A DNA stretch of 64,000 nt, taken from contig JARUPZ010000017.1 of the NCBI GenBank assembly GCA_031213475.1, forward strand, positions 8,512,790-8,576,789. Reading direction: 5' to 3'. Below, piece by piece: positions 10,522 to 23,558 of this stretch. Made by a program: the position numbers and the translations under genes. This DNA comes from Nereocystis luetkeana (taxonomy: Eukaryota; Sar; Phaeophyceae; Laminariales; Laminariaceae). Under the pieces are notes generated by a model. That model was not told the DNA's origin. It saw nothing but the letters and a program-made list of their open reading frames with translations, and searched no databases. Position 1 is the stretch's first letter, and each line of letters begins with the position of its first letter.

Positions 10522-12639
10522 CGTGTCTCAGTTGTTTTTTTTATCCCCGCTCGGGTTTCTGTAGTACGCAGGCCGCGAGAAGGCACAATATCAGCCATTC
10601 GAGGAACGGCAAAAGGACAGCGGTAAGAATAGTACGCGACACGCTCAAGAACAGGGAATCTGTAAGGACATGTTCGCTCGGCGTTTACCGTATTACGGTA
10701 GTCGTACGAAACATGGTAAAACCGTCATGTAACGAGGAGTTCTCAAGACAAAATATACCATACGTGGTCAACGACACCAGACAATCCTACAACGATTGTA
10801 CCGACGGAGGAGGATCACTCAAGAACGTGTTGTCGAAAGCAGGCGCGCGTTCAACATGATATTCGTCAAGCGAAGAACTAAACGTGCCAAGAAGGCTAAT
10901 TAACGTAATATCTTGATTTTCGACCCGCGATGATCGACAACTAACTCTAATGTTTCACTTCAATGGTGCTCGATCGACATCGGCGTGGGGTTTCCAATAC
11001 TTTTTTTTTGTTTTCTAACTTATTGGATTATTAAATGAAAACTCGGCAAAAACGATTTTTTCCGGGTTTTCCGCGTGTCGTCCCCGACCACCTTGAGGCC
11101 GACGGCTTTTATCTCCCCGAGAAATTACCCGCTGTTTTCAATGACTGCACGTCGACGGCGATCACTTCTCTGCATCAGACAAAAAAAAACCAAAATATAT
11201 ATACCGTCGTTCCAAAATCGCGAAAAAAAGCTGATGATATCTGCTTGTTCTTCTTGACAGTTATTATAGTAGTCCTTCGTTTCACGAATATCGTGTACAC
11301 GTCTAGCAGGCGTTTCGGCAACATGCACATATGACTTGAAAATACAGTGAGGGGTTTACAGCCAAGACCCGTATTTTGAGGTTTCAGAATAGGAGTTCAT
11401 CCGAATCTACAAGGATCCAGAGCGTTGACCTTTTTTTTCTTCTTTTTAGGCTCCAATCACTTGTTACGCTTGTTTCGAGTTTTTTCGGGTACGTTCCGAG
11501 AAGACCGGTGTCATCCACCTGGCGAACAGCAAACGTCTGTTGAGGGCAGTTTTATAATCGATGATAAACTCATCGTAAAAGGGTCCGGGGCGTGAATCGA
11601 AACACTCCAACGATCTTGGGAAAGTTTTTGCGCAGATAGATGGCTCGCTACGTCGAGTTCGCGAAACCACCTCCTCAGTCGATTCTACGGCAGCATTGTC
11701 CGCTTTCTGGCGCACTCGATGACCTCAACACACACTCCATTATTAGAGGCGTCCCTCCGCTTCGCGGGCTGCAGTGGTTACATGAAAAAAACTACCAGGT
11801 ATGTGCGTGGTGGATACAGCAGTCCGGAAGTCAAATATAAGCGCTCAGTACAAGTCAGTGAGGAGGGGGGAGTGAGGAGAGGGCGGCCGGGCGGCCGGGC
11901 GGGGGGGGGGGGGGGCGGCGCGGTGGACATCAGACCAACGTATAATCCTGCGTCTTGTGGCCAAGAAGCGGCAACATATATATGCCCCAAGCACGTAAAT
12001 AAATGCTCCTTAGAGCTGTTCCTGACGAGCGGAAACATAACCACGATCCGTGACTCTTTCGCGTGACAAAGCATCACGCACGATCCGTGACATTTCAGTT
12101 CTAACCCAAAAACTGAGAAGCGTCACGTTTCGTGATGTTTTTTTTTATTTATAAATTATTCCGAGATTTGAAGTCCATCAACAGTTTTCGGCGGTGGAGT
12201 CAACTCTCGCAAAAAGGGCACGGCCGGGCTGACCGTGTACCTGAACCGGCCCGTCGAATCACAGGCTGGAGCCTGATCTAGCCTGCGAGATCCCAATCTC
12301 AACAACCATCGGCCAAGCACGGTATGCGAGACTTCATCTCACAGACCGTCTGCTCGGCCTGGCCTGTGGCATTCTCAGATCATTTACCCTTTGTCTTCGA
12401 GCTGTGGCTCCCCCTCCCAGAAACTCGAGGCCATAACGTGCTCGTTAGCCCGTGCCCAGCGGCGTGGCTTTGGGTAGCCGCCCGTTGGCAACAAGCGGGG
12501 TACTTAGCGGAGGCTGTCATGCCGCTTCATACCGGCCTTCGGATACCGTTGGTGCGCTCGGATTGCATACCCGTAGTGCTTCGATCAGGCGTATTTCGAG
12601 ACACGACAAAAAGTCACGAATCGTGATTTTTGTTCGGGT
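10522..12639. other. Upstream region of the metallopeptidase gene and intergenic DNA
   Basis: No gene recognised. It contains the promoter side of the metallopeptidase gene (no clear TATA box), one TACCAGGTA at 11793 and a G-rich stretch at 11880-11920. A 12.05-12.14 kb stretch repeats CACGATCCGTGAC-like words. Confidence 0.5.
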
Positions 12640-12990
12640 CAGGAGGGCTTCAAAATGTCACGGGTCGGGTCGTGTCGGGTCGGGTCGGTTCAATCAGTTT
12701 TGTATTTGTCATGGGTCGGGTCGGGTGAGGTCAAGAGGTTTTGAAATCTCACGGGTCGGGTCGGGTCGGGTCGGGTCGGTCCAATCATTTTTTTATTTGT
12801 CATGGGAAGGGTCGGGTAAGGTCAAGAGGTTTTGAAATCTCACGGGTCAGGACGGGTGAGGCCAAGAAGTTATGAAAGCTCGCGGGTCGCGGGTCGGGTC
12901 CGGTAGGATCGGGTGGGGTCAAGAAGTTTTGAAATCTCGCATTTCGGGTCGGGTCGCGTCCGGTCGGGTCGGCAGGTGTTCGAACTGTCA
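12640..12990. repeat. GGTCG-rich minisatellite array 1
   Basis: Runs of GGGTCGGGTCGG alternate with TCAAGAGGTTTTGAAATCTC, giving units of about 60-70 bp, four to five copies with drift. Confidence 0.85.
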
Positions 12991-14039
12991 ATGATCGGGT
13001 CATGATCTGTGAGATACCGGTAACTCGCAGGCCGGGTGACTATGACCCGCGCAGCGGTTTCGACTGATCCGCAGCCTGGACCCGCAGGTCTGGCCCGCGG
13101 ATCCGTCGTTTCGCAAACGTGCATCTACCTGCGAGAAGGAGCCCGCGGGTCCGGCCCGCAGGTCCGAGATAGGGCAACAAAAATGATCGCTGTTTCCCGC
13201 CCTAACGCCTCTCTCCTGCCGATAATCCGATCTCCGAGTGCATGTCATAGGATGTAGAATACCCATACGCGAACCCCGGGTCGAATGGAGCCGCAGTATT
13301 GTATTAGTGTGTCCATGTTCGCGTCCATCATAATCCACAATCCAAACAGGCCACACTCTCATGCAGGGTACATCAACAGTACAGACAACGCATACTTGAC
13401 CGTAGTAGTCTATGAATCCACGCAGTATGCGAGTGAGTGCGTACACACGGGATACCTGCGATACATGACCAAAACGAAACGTACACTTGAACGAGCTGAA
13501 ATCAGCAAGCTGATGACTTCAACAGCAACAGCACAGTAGTAGCAGCAATCTCCGGATCCTCGCGGATCGTGGTCCCCGCTGACAGATTGACCCTCCCAGT
13601 TGTACTTGCTGCTGGAGCCGGCACAGTTGCGCTACCTTCCGGGGCCGTAGGCTGCACAACTAGGTCGCCCACCGGGGTGGAAGCAGAAGCCATCGCGTCA
13701 GAGCTATAGGGTCGATCCAGGAGTCGAGAGGTATCCGCCCGCCAGAGTGAGGATGTGTGCCATTCTCATCGGGGTCTTTTCACAAGCGCACACCACACAA
13801 TGCTCCAAAAAAAAGTACAAAAATGAAAAAAAAACAGAACACAACACAACAACAAGCGTAGGACATGTTCGGAAAAGTACGAAGGACCAAGAACCAATCC
13901 GCCGACTAAATAAAGTAGGTACCATATCGATCTTTGGACCCGTGAGCTTTCGCCGTTGACCCGTGAGATATGTCACGATGAGGCTAGTCCACCCGACCCC
14001 TCATGAAAACCGCGTATCACGGGTCGATCGGAAGGTAGG

Positions 14040-14370
14040 TGGCGAATCGGGTCGGGTCACGTCCACAGGAGGCTTTGATGACATCTAGCGGATCGGGTAA
14101 GGAGATTTTCAAATATCACGGTTCGGGCCGGGCCGGCCCAACATATCACGGGTCGGGTCGGGTCGGGTCCAGTCAAGAGGCTTTCAAAATCTCGCGGGTC
14201 TGGTCAAGTCAACACACCTCAAAGTCTCCGTGGGTGTGGTCAGCTGACCCGACCGGACCCGACCCATGAGGTTTGACCCGACCCGCGAAAAACCCTGGTA
14301 TTTTTGCCCTTCCTTATGAAAATCGTTGGTAACGCCCGCGCCAAACCTCGCAGGTCAGGTCGGGTCGGGC
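14040..14370. repeat. GGTCG-rich minisatellite array 2
   Basis: Same unit type as 12640-12990 (GGGTCGGGTCGGGTC, then CAAGAGGCTTTCAAAATCTC), more degraded and ending in mirror GACCCGACC blocks. The kilobase between the arrays has scattered related words, so the arrays may once have been continuous. Confidence 0.8.
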
Positions 14371-16229
14371 CGGCTTTGCGTATATAATGTATTAATTACA
14401 AGTAAGTAAGTGCTCAAATTTCTACTGTAGATGCATACACGCGGGCACAGTAATATATACATTGGAGGCGCGAACAGCCGAAAAAACAGCAGTTTGTGCC
14501 CAACCCCCCGCCGGTGCATGCACCGCAACGAATTTAGACATTATTGCTGTAACAGAGTATACTCGTAAGTATGTAAAAGTCTGAAACCCTGGAATAAGGC
14601 GGGAAGTGGGGAGATATACAAGTACCAGGTAGCTATAATATTAGTATTCATTTTCCGAAACAATGTTTACCAAAATACTGCAACACGGTGGGAGTGATGG
14701 GGAGATTGTCACGGGTTAGTATATTCTTTTCGAATTTGGAGAGACAAAATATACCTGATACCACGTATTTAGTGAGCTATTTCCATCCATCCACAACATA
14801 CATGTTATTTTTGTTGAACTGGAGTCCCAGCTGAATGGTAGCCCCGCGCGTGTATATCACGCAAGATAACAGCCCCCCTGGAACAACAAGTATCCGAGAC
14901 GAGATCTAACGTCACAATTCAGCAGCGAAGGAGAAAGCGTTTGCAAATCGTGGAAACCTCTTTTCTTTTTCCCCACCACTATAAAAAAATGATATGAGGA
15001 AAGTTCTGAGAAAGAATGATCCAGGAATTTTCCGCGAAAGTTCTAACTCGAGTTTTTCAAAGAAATTTGAAAGGTTTTTTGTTTGAGGAAGTATAGACTC
15101 GAAAAACGATTTGAGAAAAATCTTACCTACCTGGTAGTTTTTTGTGGGGGGAAATTTGAGTAAAAGCCAGCACAGAGCTGGATATATGTACGACTTCTTC
15201 GTTGTAGATCGGCTTTTGCCCCGCGTCTTGGAAAAACCGAGAAAGCCGGCATCTGTTACCGGTCTGTTGCGGAGGAGGGCCACACCAGAGTTTTGGGCTT
15301 TGATGTATGTGCCGTCTGCGCACGTATATCTTGACAAGGACACAGTGCCTCGAGGTTCCCACAGCCGCACCGAGCGGCACAGCCTGTCGCACTGCATTGA
15401 TTGGCTGTCTCAGGCCATGAAGGAAGACGCGCGCTTCACGACATACATGAGCATGCACGCATGCTCCACCAGCTGGTTGTCATAATAAATAAGGAGGACG
15501 TGACGAGAAAAGAGGGGGAAACACATAGATAGATGTGTCTGGGCGAAACAGGGGCGGATCATTTGCAGCGTGAGCGCCGACAGACACGACAAACACGGGA
15601 GAATATAGCAAGCAGGAGCCGCTCTTTAATACACCATCATCAGCCGATAGAAGGACGGTCCCTGCTGCTAAGTTGCGATAGGTAGATCTGTCCGATGTTC
15701 GTTCTCCCGACAGAGTATTGGGCATGCTGTGGAGTGCGCGGGGGTGGAGGACGTGGCGAATCAGATGCTGTGGGGAGAGAGTGGGGAGTCGGACAACGAA
15801 AACAAGTGTGGCTTGGTGGAGCTTGCAAGGTCACAAAAGGGTAGACTTCAACCGGAGGGATCTCCTCGCAGCATTTTTTTCATCGCCTCTGTTCGCCTAG
15901 AATGGAAGGGCTCCGGTTTATTTCGTCTCCCCGCGATCTCAGAAAATAAATAATTAATTTGATTTGCCTATATAAAAGAAATACCTGGTAAATAATTTTC
16001 GTCTCCCCGATCTCAGAAAAAAAATACCTGGTAATTAATTTGTCAATAAAATAAATAGTTAATTTGCATACGTATCTAACATAAATAAGTACATCGTCGT
16101 AATCAAAAGTCGTAATCTATCTCGCACCGTAAATCCCTCATAAAACCGAGTATTTTGTGACCGAGAATATTTCCGTAGAAGCATCTTTGCCGTTGTCGAT
16201 CAGGTCGGCAAAAATCGTCCGCTATCTCA

Positions 16230-16245
16230 TACCTGGTACCTGGTA
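16230..16245. repeat. Tandem TACCTGG motif pair
   Basis: TACCTGGTACCTGGTA: two CCTGG units sharing a central TA. Confidence 0.9.
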
Positions 16246-16873
16246 GGGCTGTATTATTATGGCGGGCTATACCGTGGTAGTGTAACTTTCGTAGTCACGT
16301 CTGCACACGGGCAAAATGCCAAAATTGACGTGTAGGTATACACAGCTTGCTGGACTGAACCATATACATATTATAGCAAAGTAATGGTATTTTTTCCTGC
16401 TGCAAATAGTTTTAGGGTTCTGTACACAGATCTAAATATTTCCGGACTTCAGTATGAAAGATAACTAACTTCAAGATGAAACGTAATAAAACATACAAAC
16501 ATCGCTGGAAAGATACCAAGAAAAAGTTTTTTTTCTCATTTCTGGGGTGGGTGAAAGTCACCACAGAGCACCACCTCGCGATTTTTTGGTGCCCTACGAT
16601 CTCGCATCGCCTCTCACCACCGCAAAAACAAAAACTCGAATTCTTACCCGCACCGGGAATGGCCGAATTAGGTGAAAACCCGTCTGCGATATTAAACGGC
16701 GACCCAGGGTCCTAGAACCCAAAAAAAATCCGTGAGGTGGTGCCTTGTGGTGATATCTACCCACCTTCGAAACGACAAAAAAAAGCTTGACTTCCTTGGT
16801 ATCTTTTGAGCATTTTCCATGTTATCCGCGTTACACCCACTACTACTTGAAGTAATATTTCCTATCTATTTAA

Positions 16874-16912
16874 TACCAGGTACCAGGTACCTAACTTAAC
16901 TGGTACCTGGTA
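16874..16912. repeat. Cluster of three TACCWGGTA motifs
   Basis: TACCAGGTACCAGGTA at 16874-16889 is followed by TACCTGGTA at 16904-16912, with a half motif (CTGGTA) directly before the latter. Confidence 0.9.
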
Positions 16913-19902
16913 CGAATGTATTTAAATTCGTCAACTATGATTACTTCCCCGCAGACCAGACTTTGTAACAAGCAACACGATTGGTTGCGCAGGTGGTACG
17001 GGATGATTATAACTTATATTTTCTGAATTCGAAGAGACCTAATCGCTGTACACATGTATGTTTAAAATTTGTATACCAGGTATAGCGATATATACCAAAG
17101 AAAGCCTACATTTTTTATAGAGCGGGACGGGCACCCGAAAAATTTACACAAGAAACGGCTGGCAGAGAAGCGTATGTATGAGGAACACACCGCTGATTTA
17201 CGGAAGAATATCGGTTTATGTTGGAATGGGCATCTATCTACGCTATATTGTCGGAAGGCAAGCATAATAATAATACCGGTAGGTACAAGATGCAATAAAT
17301 CGTACCGGGAAAAGAGGTGCTTTCTTTTTCCGATTCCGGACAGACGAATTGTTAGCACGCAGGAAGTTGTGGGGGGTATTAGGTGTACTTTCGTACGTAC
17401 AGCATTCTGCCTACCAGGTAACTATAATATATATATATTAATAGCTGCCTCTAATATAGTGCGTCTCTTCTCTGTCTCCTTCCTGCCGAAATAATATATA
17501 TATGCGAACTTCCTCGGGCAAGAAAGAGGTCGACGGTATTCACGCCCCGCTTTTTTTTACATGTATGTGCATACGTGCTGTATATCGTATGTTTTCATAG
17601 TAAGTACTAAACGAAGAGGGGTGTCGCGGGGAGACCACATGCCAGCATGTCTGGCGCGGGGAGAGTGCCCGGGGAGAGTGTCCGGGGAGAGTGCCGCGCG
17701 AGTCGCACATCCGCAAGGCAAAAAAAAGGGGGTAGAGAGGGCGTGAAATCGTACTGCTGTGTAGTTCCTGTATATACAGCAAGCACGCGTGTAAGGCATC
17801 ATAAGAAGTGGCCGACCAAGGGAAATTGAATGCGGAGAGGGGGGGGGGACAGGAAGAGTAGAAGGGAAACTGCGGTAGACGAAAGTAGGAAGGAGATGGC
17901 AGACAGGGTAGCAAGGCACCAGGCCGTCTAGGAAGTACCAGGTAGAACTTGACCACACAACTAGTGCCACGAACTGGTACCAGGTGCAGCTGGTTCGAAC
18001 GTGGTCTTCCCTTTTGTTTCTCTTTTTGTTTTGTTTTTTTCTTTCTTGCGCTGATCCTCCGTGATTTTCATGTTATTTCTTCTCTTCCTTGATAATAAGT
18101 CGTATTGAAGGAGTCGTGTGGCGTGGTTGGATCACAAACCTGCTCTGCTCGTTTCGTATTGTCTGACGCCAAGGGGCTGGACATAGTTGACGAACGCAGG
18201 GCGGAGACGGCAGTCTGGGTAGCAAGGTACCAGGCGGACTATTAATAGCAGGGAGAGCCTGGCCATACTACTCGTACCACAAACTGCTGCCGCCACCTGG
18301 AGGGTGCTTCGGGCTTGGTCTGTCTATTATGTTCCCTTTGTTTTTTTTTCCTTGGTTCTTCTGCATGTCTTTGTCTTACTCTGTTTTCAAGCAGACAATC
18401 AATGGTGTTTTATGATTGTTTTCTTTTTTTCCAGCCCGTTCCTTTTCAAGCGTTGGCCACCTCGCCTGCGGGGGGTGGGCACGACAGATTGTCTCTTCCA
18501 CTTTTCTTTTCTTTCATTTTGTTTTTTCTTTTATTTTTCTCTTTCGATCTGTCTTCTTTATTTTTGTTTTCTCTTTGATTGATTCCTTTCGTTTCTCTAT
18601 TTTATAGAATGTGTATGTCGTATCTGTCGTATCTATTAATAGTATGATGGCATGGCATTGCATTGCCCACTGCTGTGCTTACTGCATACATATGTGGCAA
18701 CGTAGTATCTCTATGGCGTAGCTTTGTGACCACAGAAGAACTTGTATCTCCTCTAGGATTGAAGAATCGGCGCGGACGCTGGTTGTGCTGGATGTCGCCG
18801 GGTAGAAAGAGCGGTTTAGTGTCAAGAACACACACGGACACAAGCTATGACTAAGAATCGACGGATATAAGGCCAATGGGACAGCGAAGTTTCAACAACA
18901 AGTTTGAAATTCAAAGATACCCTCCAAAAAATGTTTAGAAGACGCTTCCTATAGGCACGTTTGAGAAAAAAAAAAGTCCAAGCTTTTGGAAAAGCCCGAA
19001 AAAAGAAAAAAACAAGTCTGGGGTCGATGTTGGGCCAACATCGTCTTGGGAAAAACTCAGGCGGATCTTTGGTTCGAAGCGGCGAGATTCCGAGTGCTTG
19101 ACAGACATCGCATGGACAAAAAACCATCGACCGCGTCATGAATTCTGAACAGAGTGCGCCCGTTAGGGGCTCCGATCCATCCTAGGGTCACCGCCTTCAC
19201 ACCGTGGCCGGTGTCACAAGGCGGAAGCTGACCAGGCGCATGATAAACAAAATTAGCCGCTGGTGTACACAAAACAGAAGACAAAACCTCTCTATCCGTC
19301 TCGAATGGCAAAAAATAGGGGGTTTTCCAGGTTTGTTTATTGTGAGGAAACCGTAGAACGGATCCGGCAAGCTCTCGCCCCCCAGAACATGGATCCAACT
19401 GATATCTTCAACACCGTCATCTATATTCGTTGGCCTTGTCGGACACACCCAGCGGGTTGGGCGTGGGCTGAGTCTATGTCGAGATCGAGCGTCGATCGTC
19501 ACACGAGCTGTTTCTATCAGCGTGTTGACAATTTGCAACCAGAAATAACAAGTTGCGCCGCCTGCCGCCGTTGGGGAAAAAATGAATAATTCAAACATGT
19601 TTTCTCTTTTTTCCCACAGCGGCGGTACGAGGAAAATTTCGGGGGCAGTGTCTAAAATATGTTGATGCGACAGCAGGTCTGAAAGGCACGGATAGATGTA
19701 ACAGCGGGAGGTGTGTTCAAATACACGAAAGAGAGTAGTATGAGTATGAGTCATATATATGCGTGTATGCGGTGCACGCGGGAAGATGGTGTTTATTTAC
19801 AGTCCGACGTGAATTTCACGAGAACCCGACCTCGTCTTCTAGGTAGTTTTCTATCGATAATCTTACGGCAAGTAAGTGCTGCAGTACTTCGAGCAAGAAA
19901 CC

Positions 19903-19937
19903 GCTACTACTGCTACTACTACTACTACTACTACTAC
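19903..19937. repeat. CTA trinucleotide repeat
   Basis: About 11 CTA units with one TGC interruption. Confidence 0.9.
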
Positions 19938-20865
19938 GCAAGTCTCGCGATCGAGCACGCTGGATGAAGTATATAGCTGAGAGAACACACACACAAGGAG
20001 GTAGAGGGGGTACAGGGTCCGGGTCGAAGTAAGTGTATCGCCATAGTGCCGAGGCAACCCCGCTGATAGGTCTGTCTCTCTGCTGGAGAGCGGGGGGTGG
20101 GAGTATAACAGGGGCAGCCGCAATAATAATATAAGCGGGGGCGGGAAGAAAAGAAGTATATTGGTATTTGAGTTCAATTAAAATCGTGATTCTTCCGAGT
20201 GAGTGTAGCCGCTGTGATGAGCGCAGAGAAGTAGCGCAAAAGTACTGCAGCAAAAAAATGGTTTTATCACTGTGGCCAGCAGACTCAAAAACCTACCGCC
20301 GTAGTCTAAATCGCATTATCCAGCCGAGCTTGTTGCGACGGACCAACACATCGAAGATCGAAGTAGTATTTTGAAGGGGGGAGGGGGAGCCACGCTCCTC
20401 GGGGGGGGATGGCCATGAACCGTCGTAGTATTATACCGTAGATACTGCTGTTGTAGAGGAGAGGCAAGAAGGTGGGCGCAGGTCCAGGTAGAGGTGGTGG
20501 GTGGCCAGGTTATCGGAAGATGAAAGGCGCAGTATAGTCCACGCCGTTTCACAGGGAAATGGTTACTCTGCAGACAGGCGCTACTACTCGGATTAATAGG
20601 ACGGTTCGCTTTATTCATTATTATGTTGTATAAGTAACGCTGAAGGCTTTGCAGCTTGTTGCCACCATAGAAACAAGTAGTACTCATAGCACCAACAAAC
20701 GACGTCCTCCTACTCAACCTTCGGAAAAAATCGAGCCAAAACGCGCAGGCCAGAGAGACGCGTGGGCAGAAAAATATTTACTTGCAGCGGGCACCATCAA
20801 TGAGGATGGCAGTCCCGGGACTTCAGTGTCGGGACAACTACAGTAGTAGGAGTTGTATACTGGTA

Positions 20866-20970
20866 TTACGGGGGACCATAGTTAATAGGACCTATGGTAT
20901 ACATAAAAACCTATATATTTAAATATTTTTACCAACAATATTTGGTCCTATTAACTATGGTCCCCCGTAA
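20866..20970. mobile_element. Family A MITE, full length (105 bp)
   Basis: Near-perfect inverted termini (TACGGGGGACCATAGTTAAT and its complement) around an AT-rich core. It is a good reference copy for the uninterrupted sequence TTAATAGGACC. Confidence 0.88.
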
Positions 20971-21409
20971 TAGTAAATATGCGCATGTTATACGTATATA
21001 TATATGGGTGTGACTGCGTGAAAGATCAAATAAGTGCTGTGTGTCATGAACAAAAAGTCAAAAGTCCGAGCAGTAAGTAGCGCATAGATAGAGGGAAGAA
21101 GGAGAATAAACTCCGCAGACACACGCCAAAAACGTAACTCGCACGAAGGCACCAACCCGAGAGAGTTCTTACACCTGTGGCCGAGACAACATGCAGACAA
21201 TGTGACTGCGCTTATTATCACGAAAATGTTGATTGATGGGCACAGCACGTTGATTGTGATGTACCAACAACAGCTGCTACGTACGGTATAATATAGATAC
21301 CAGCAGCATGGATGGGCCTATCTATGGACGGGGGCTCATATAACATGATTTTTCTAGCGTACAGACGATGGTTCTGCTGGAGTACCTCTACGCCTTGACC
21401 ACTCACCGC

Positions 21410-21410
<1 letters not shown>

Positions 21411-21447
<37 letters not shown>
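21411..21447. repeat. GAT trinucleotide repeat
   Basis: Twelve uninterrupted GAT units. Confidence 0.95.
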
Positions 21448-23200
21448 TTGTTGTTGCTTTTGGTCTGGGTTATGTTTTTCTCTGAGGAGTCTGCTGATTG
21501 ATGGTGTGCGTGTTGTGAACGTGGTGGGGCGCGTGGGGGCGAGAAAACAATTAATTCCCAAATATATTGAGATTCACGAGTGTGTGGGAACAAATAATTC
21601 CTCCGCATTTGGTGTGCTGGTGGAACGCCCGCCCCGGACTTCGTACCAAAACATGCGGGGAGTTTGTTGCTTGCTACGCCAAGACTGCTTTGAAGTGCCC
21701 TTGTTTTTTACTGCCGGCTGTCCGGAAATAATAAACCCCCTCATTTTTAGTTTTCTATGCCGACAGCTGATCTGTCATTTTTTATTATCACATCGAGTAC
21801 TTGGAGGTATTGGATGACATGCGACTTTTTTGTCACCCAACGTGTGATGACAGACTCTTACCACCATCATATAAAACTGCATTGTATTGTGAGTTAATGG
21901 GAGAACAACAAGAAACAAACAACAATATAAGAAAAAATAATAATATTAATAGTAGTAGTGGTAGTGATGCAGTAATGAGTTGCTACTACTGTAATAGTGC
22001 TGAAGACCTACCCGTACAACCTTGTACCACCTCGTTCGTTCGTCGATAATACCCGTGGGTATGCAAACCTCGTTTCAAATATCAAAATCTTCGAGGAAAG
22101 CTGTAATTATTTATTTTCCGGTTTGGAAATGCTATCTGACAAAACAATTAAATAAATTGGTCACCTCGGTTTCGAATTAATTATTTCGTACTGGAAATAG
22201 AGGTCATTATTTATTTTCTGTCTTTGGGCACACGAAAATACATGAGATACGCACGCCTCGTCGTAACTCAACCATTCGGGAATCATGTAATACGTAGTTA
22301 TGACAGTAAGTAAGTGAACGTTTATCCCGAAGCAGCAACTACTGCACTGCATATTATACCTGGTATATATAGTAATTTACTACAATGATGAATGTAAAGT
22401 CTTCTGAAAGAAGTGTTACCTCCTCATTCATGCCAACAAGTAGCAGCAGTAGTAGTAGTATGTACGTCCACCCCTCCCCGATTTATGAGAATTCCCGAAT
22501 AACATGCTGGTTAATTCATCTTCCCACACCAAAAAAAAAAAATGATACTTTTCTGAGCTACGAGTATCATACTTTCCTGCTCGGAAGCTATTGAATTCAA
22601 GCGAGGCGCTACAAATAATAATAATGCTAAATCGATCAGCTGATCGGTTGAACGCACAGCTGGCTGTCAGACGCACTTTTTACCAGGTAGTTTTTGTGCA
22701 ATATATATGGTAATAATAGTATGCTGCTACTAAATAGACACTCACCGGCCATCAAGTCGTCGAAAGAAGCTATTATTATTTGAAGCCTACTGCGGGAGTA
22801 CCCTCCGGTATTCTTAATAAGTTGAGCCAGGTGTGGGAACGTGTACCGGTGAATAGAGAAACTTATATGTATGTGGTCATCAGGGGGCTTCCTGGATACA
22901 CCCCCGGGGATACCAGATTTTAGAGGGGCATCGATTATTATGCTAATACCTTAGTGGGCGTGGTCTACAGGAGGAGACATGTCATCTTGGATATAGTACG
23001 TCCCCTGGGTTTCAGGTGTATGTGGATTATGCAGAGGTGTGACACAGAACTGTTGTTTCTTCTTCTTCTGCTGCCTGCCGTGAACACGTTGTGCACTGCT
23101 GCAGCACAGTCACTCTGTTATTTTATACCAGGTACCCTGGTATGTTTTTATCAAATCATGAAATAAATACGTCAGCTGTGAGTTCGACTGATTTTATATT

Positions 23201-23253
23201 CCGGGGGACCATAGTAAATAGGACCAAATATTGTCACCAAAAATATGTAAATA
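23201..23253. mobile_element. Left half of a split family A MITE
   Basis: It starts CGGGGGACCATAGTAAATAGG and stops mid-element where the 1.13-kb duplicated element begins. The matching right half, with the same AAATA variant in its inverted end, is at 26509-26551. Confidence 0.75.
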
Positions 23254-23269
23254 CAAGGCGCTTCGCTCC

Positions 23270-23291
23270 GCGGGCGGCCTACGCCGCCCGC
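23270..23291. other. Perfect hairpin at the start of the duplicated element
   Basis: GCGGGCGGC and GCCGCCCGC around a CTAC loop; an identical hairpin opens unit 2 near 24766. Confidence 0.85.
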
Positions 23292-23558
23292 TACGCTCGC
23301 TCAGGAAGGGAAAAAATACATCAAATTATGCGAAGCGAACAGAGGTCCACGATTGAGGTTAGTTTTTTCAAAAATCGTAATTGCAAACCGGCGACCTGAT
23401 AATGCCAAGAGTCCCGCCGCCATGCTTCAGGAAAAAACAGCTCCGACGTCAGCTTGGATGTCACATATACGCTTCGCGTCGCGGATGTCGTACGTACGTA
23501 CATACCCCAGGTAGGGTACTACTGCCTGTACTTATTTTCTTCATTCGATATGCTCTAT

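Larger units (their letters stand above)
14371..19000. other. AT-rich intergenic DNA dense in TACCWGGTA
   Basis: No gene recognised. It holds 12 of the 23 TACCWGGTA motifs in the window, including tandem pairs at 16230-16245 and 16874-16889. T-rich strings at 18.3-18.6 kb give open frames without protein-like composition. Confidence 0.5.
19001..23200. other. AT-rich intergenic DNA
   Basis: No gene recognised. It contains a CTA repeat (19903-19937), a family A MITE (20866-20970), a GAT repeat (21411-21447) and TACCWGGTA at 22357, 22681 and 23126. Frames of up to 185 codons near 19.2-19.75 kb have no recognisable motif. Confidence 0.5.

Noticed and set aside
11464..11715. Minus-strand 83-codon frame that looks protein-like
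   Set aside because: No domain, and no splice context linking it to another exon could be shown.
13502..13693. Minus-strand 63-codon frame starting MASASTPVGD
   Set aside because: Ala/Pro/Thr-rich and reminiscent of a gag start, but no LTR, primer site or downstream pol is visible.
14912..15485. Overlapping 111-161-codon frames on both strands
   Set aside because: No motif. Frames on both strands over the same bases suggest chance openness.
19197..19754. 185-codon minus-strand frame
   Set aside because: No recognisable family, unusual composition, and a competing frame in the same region.
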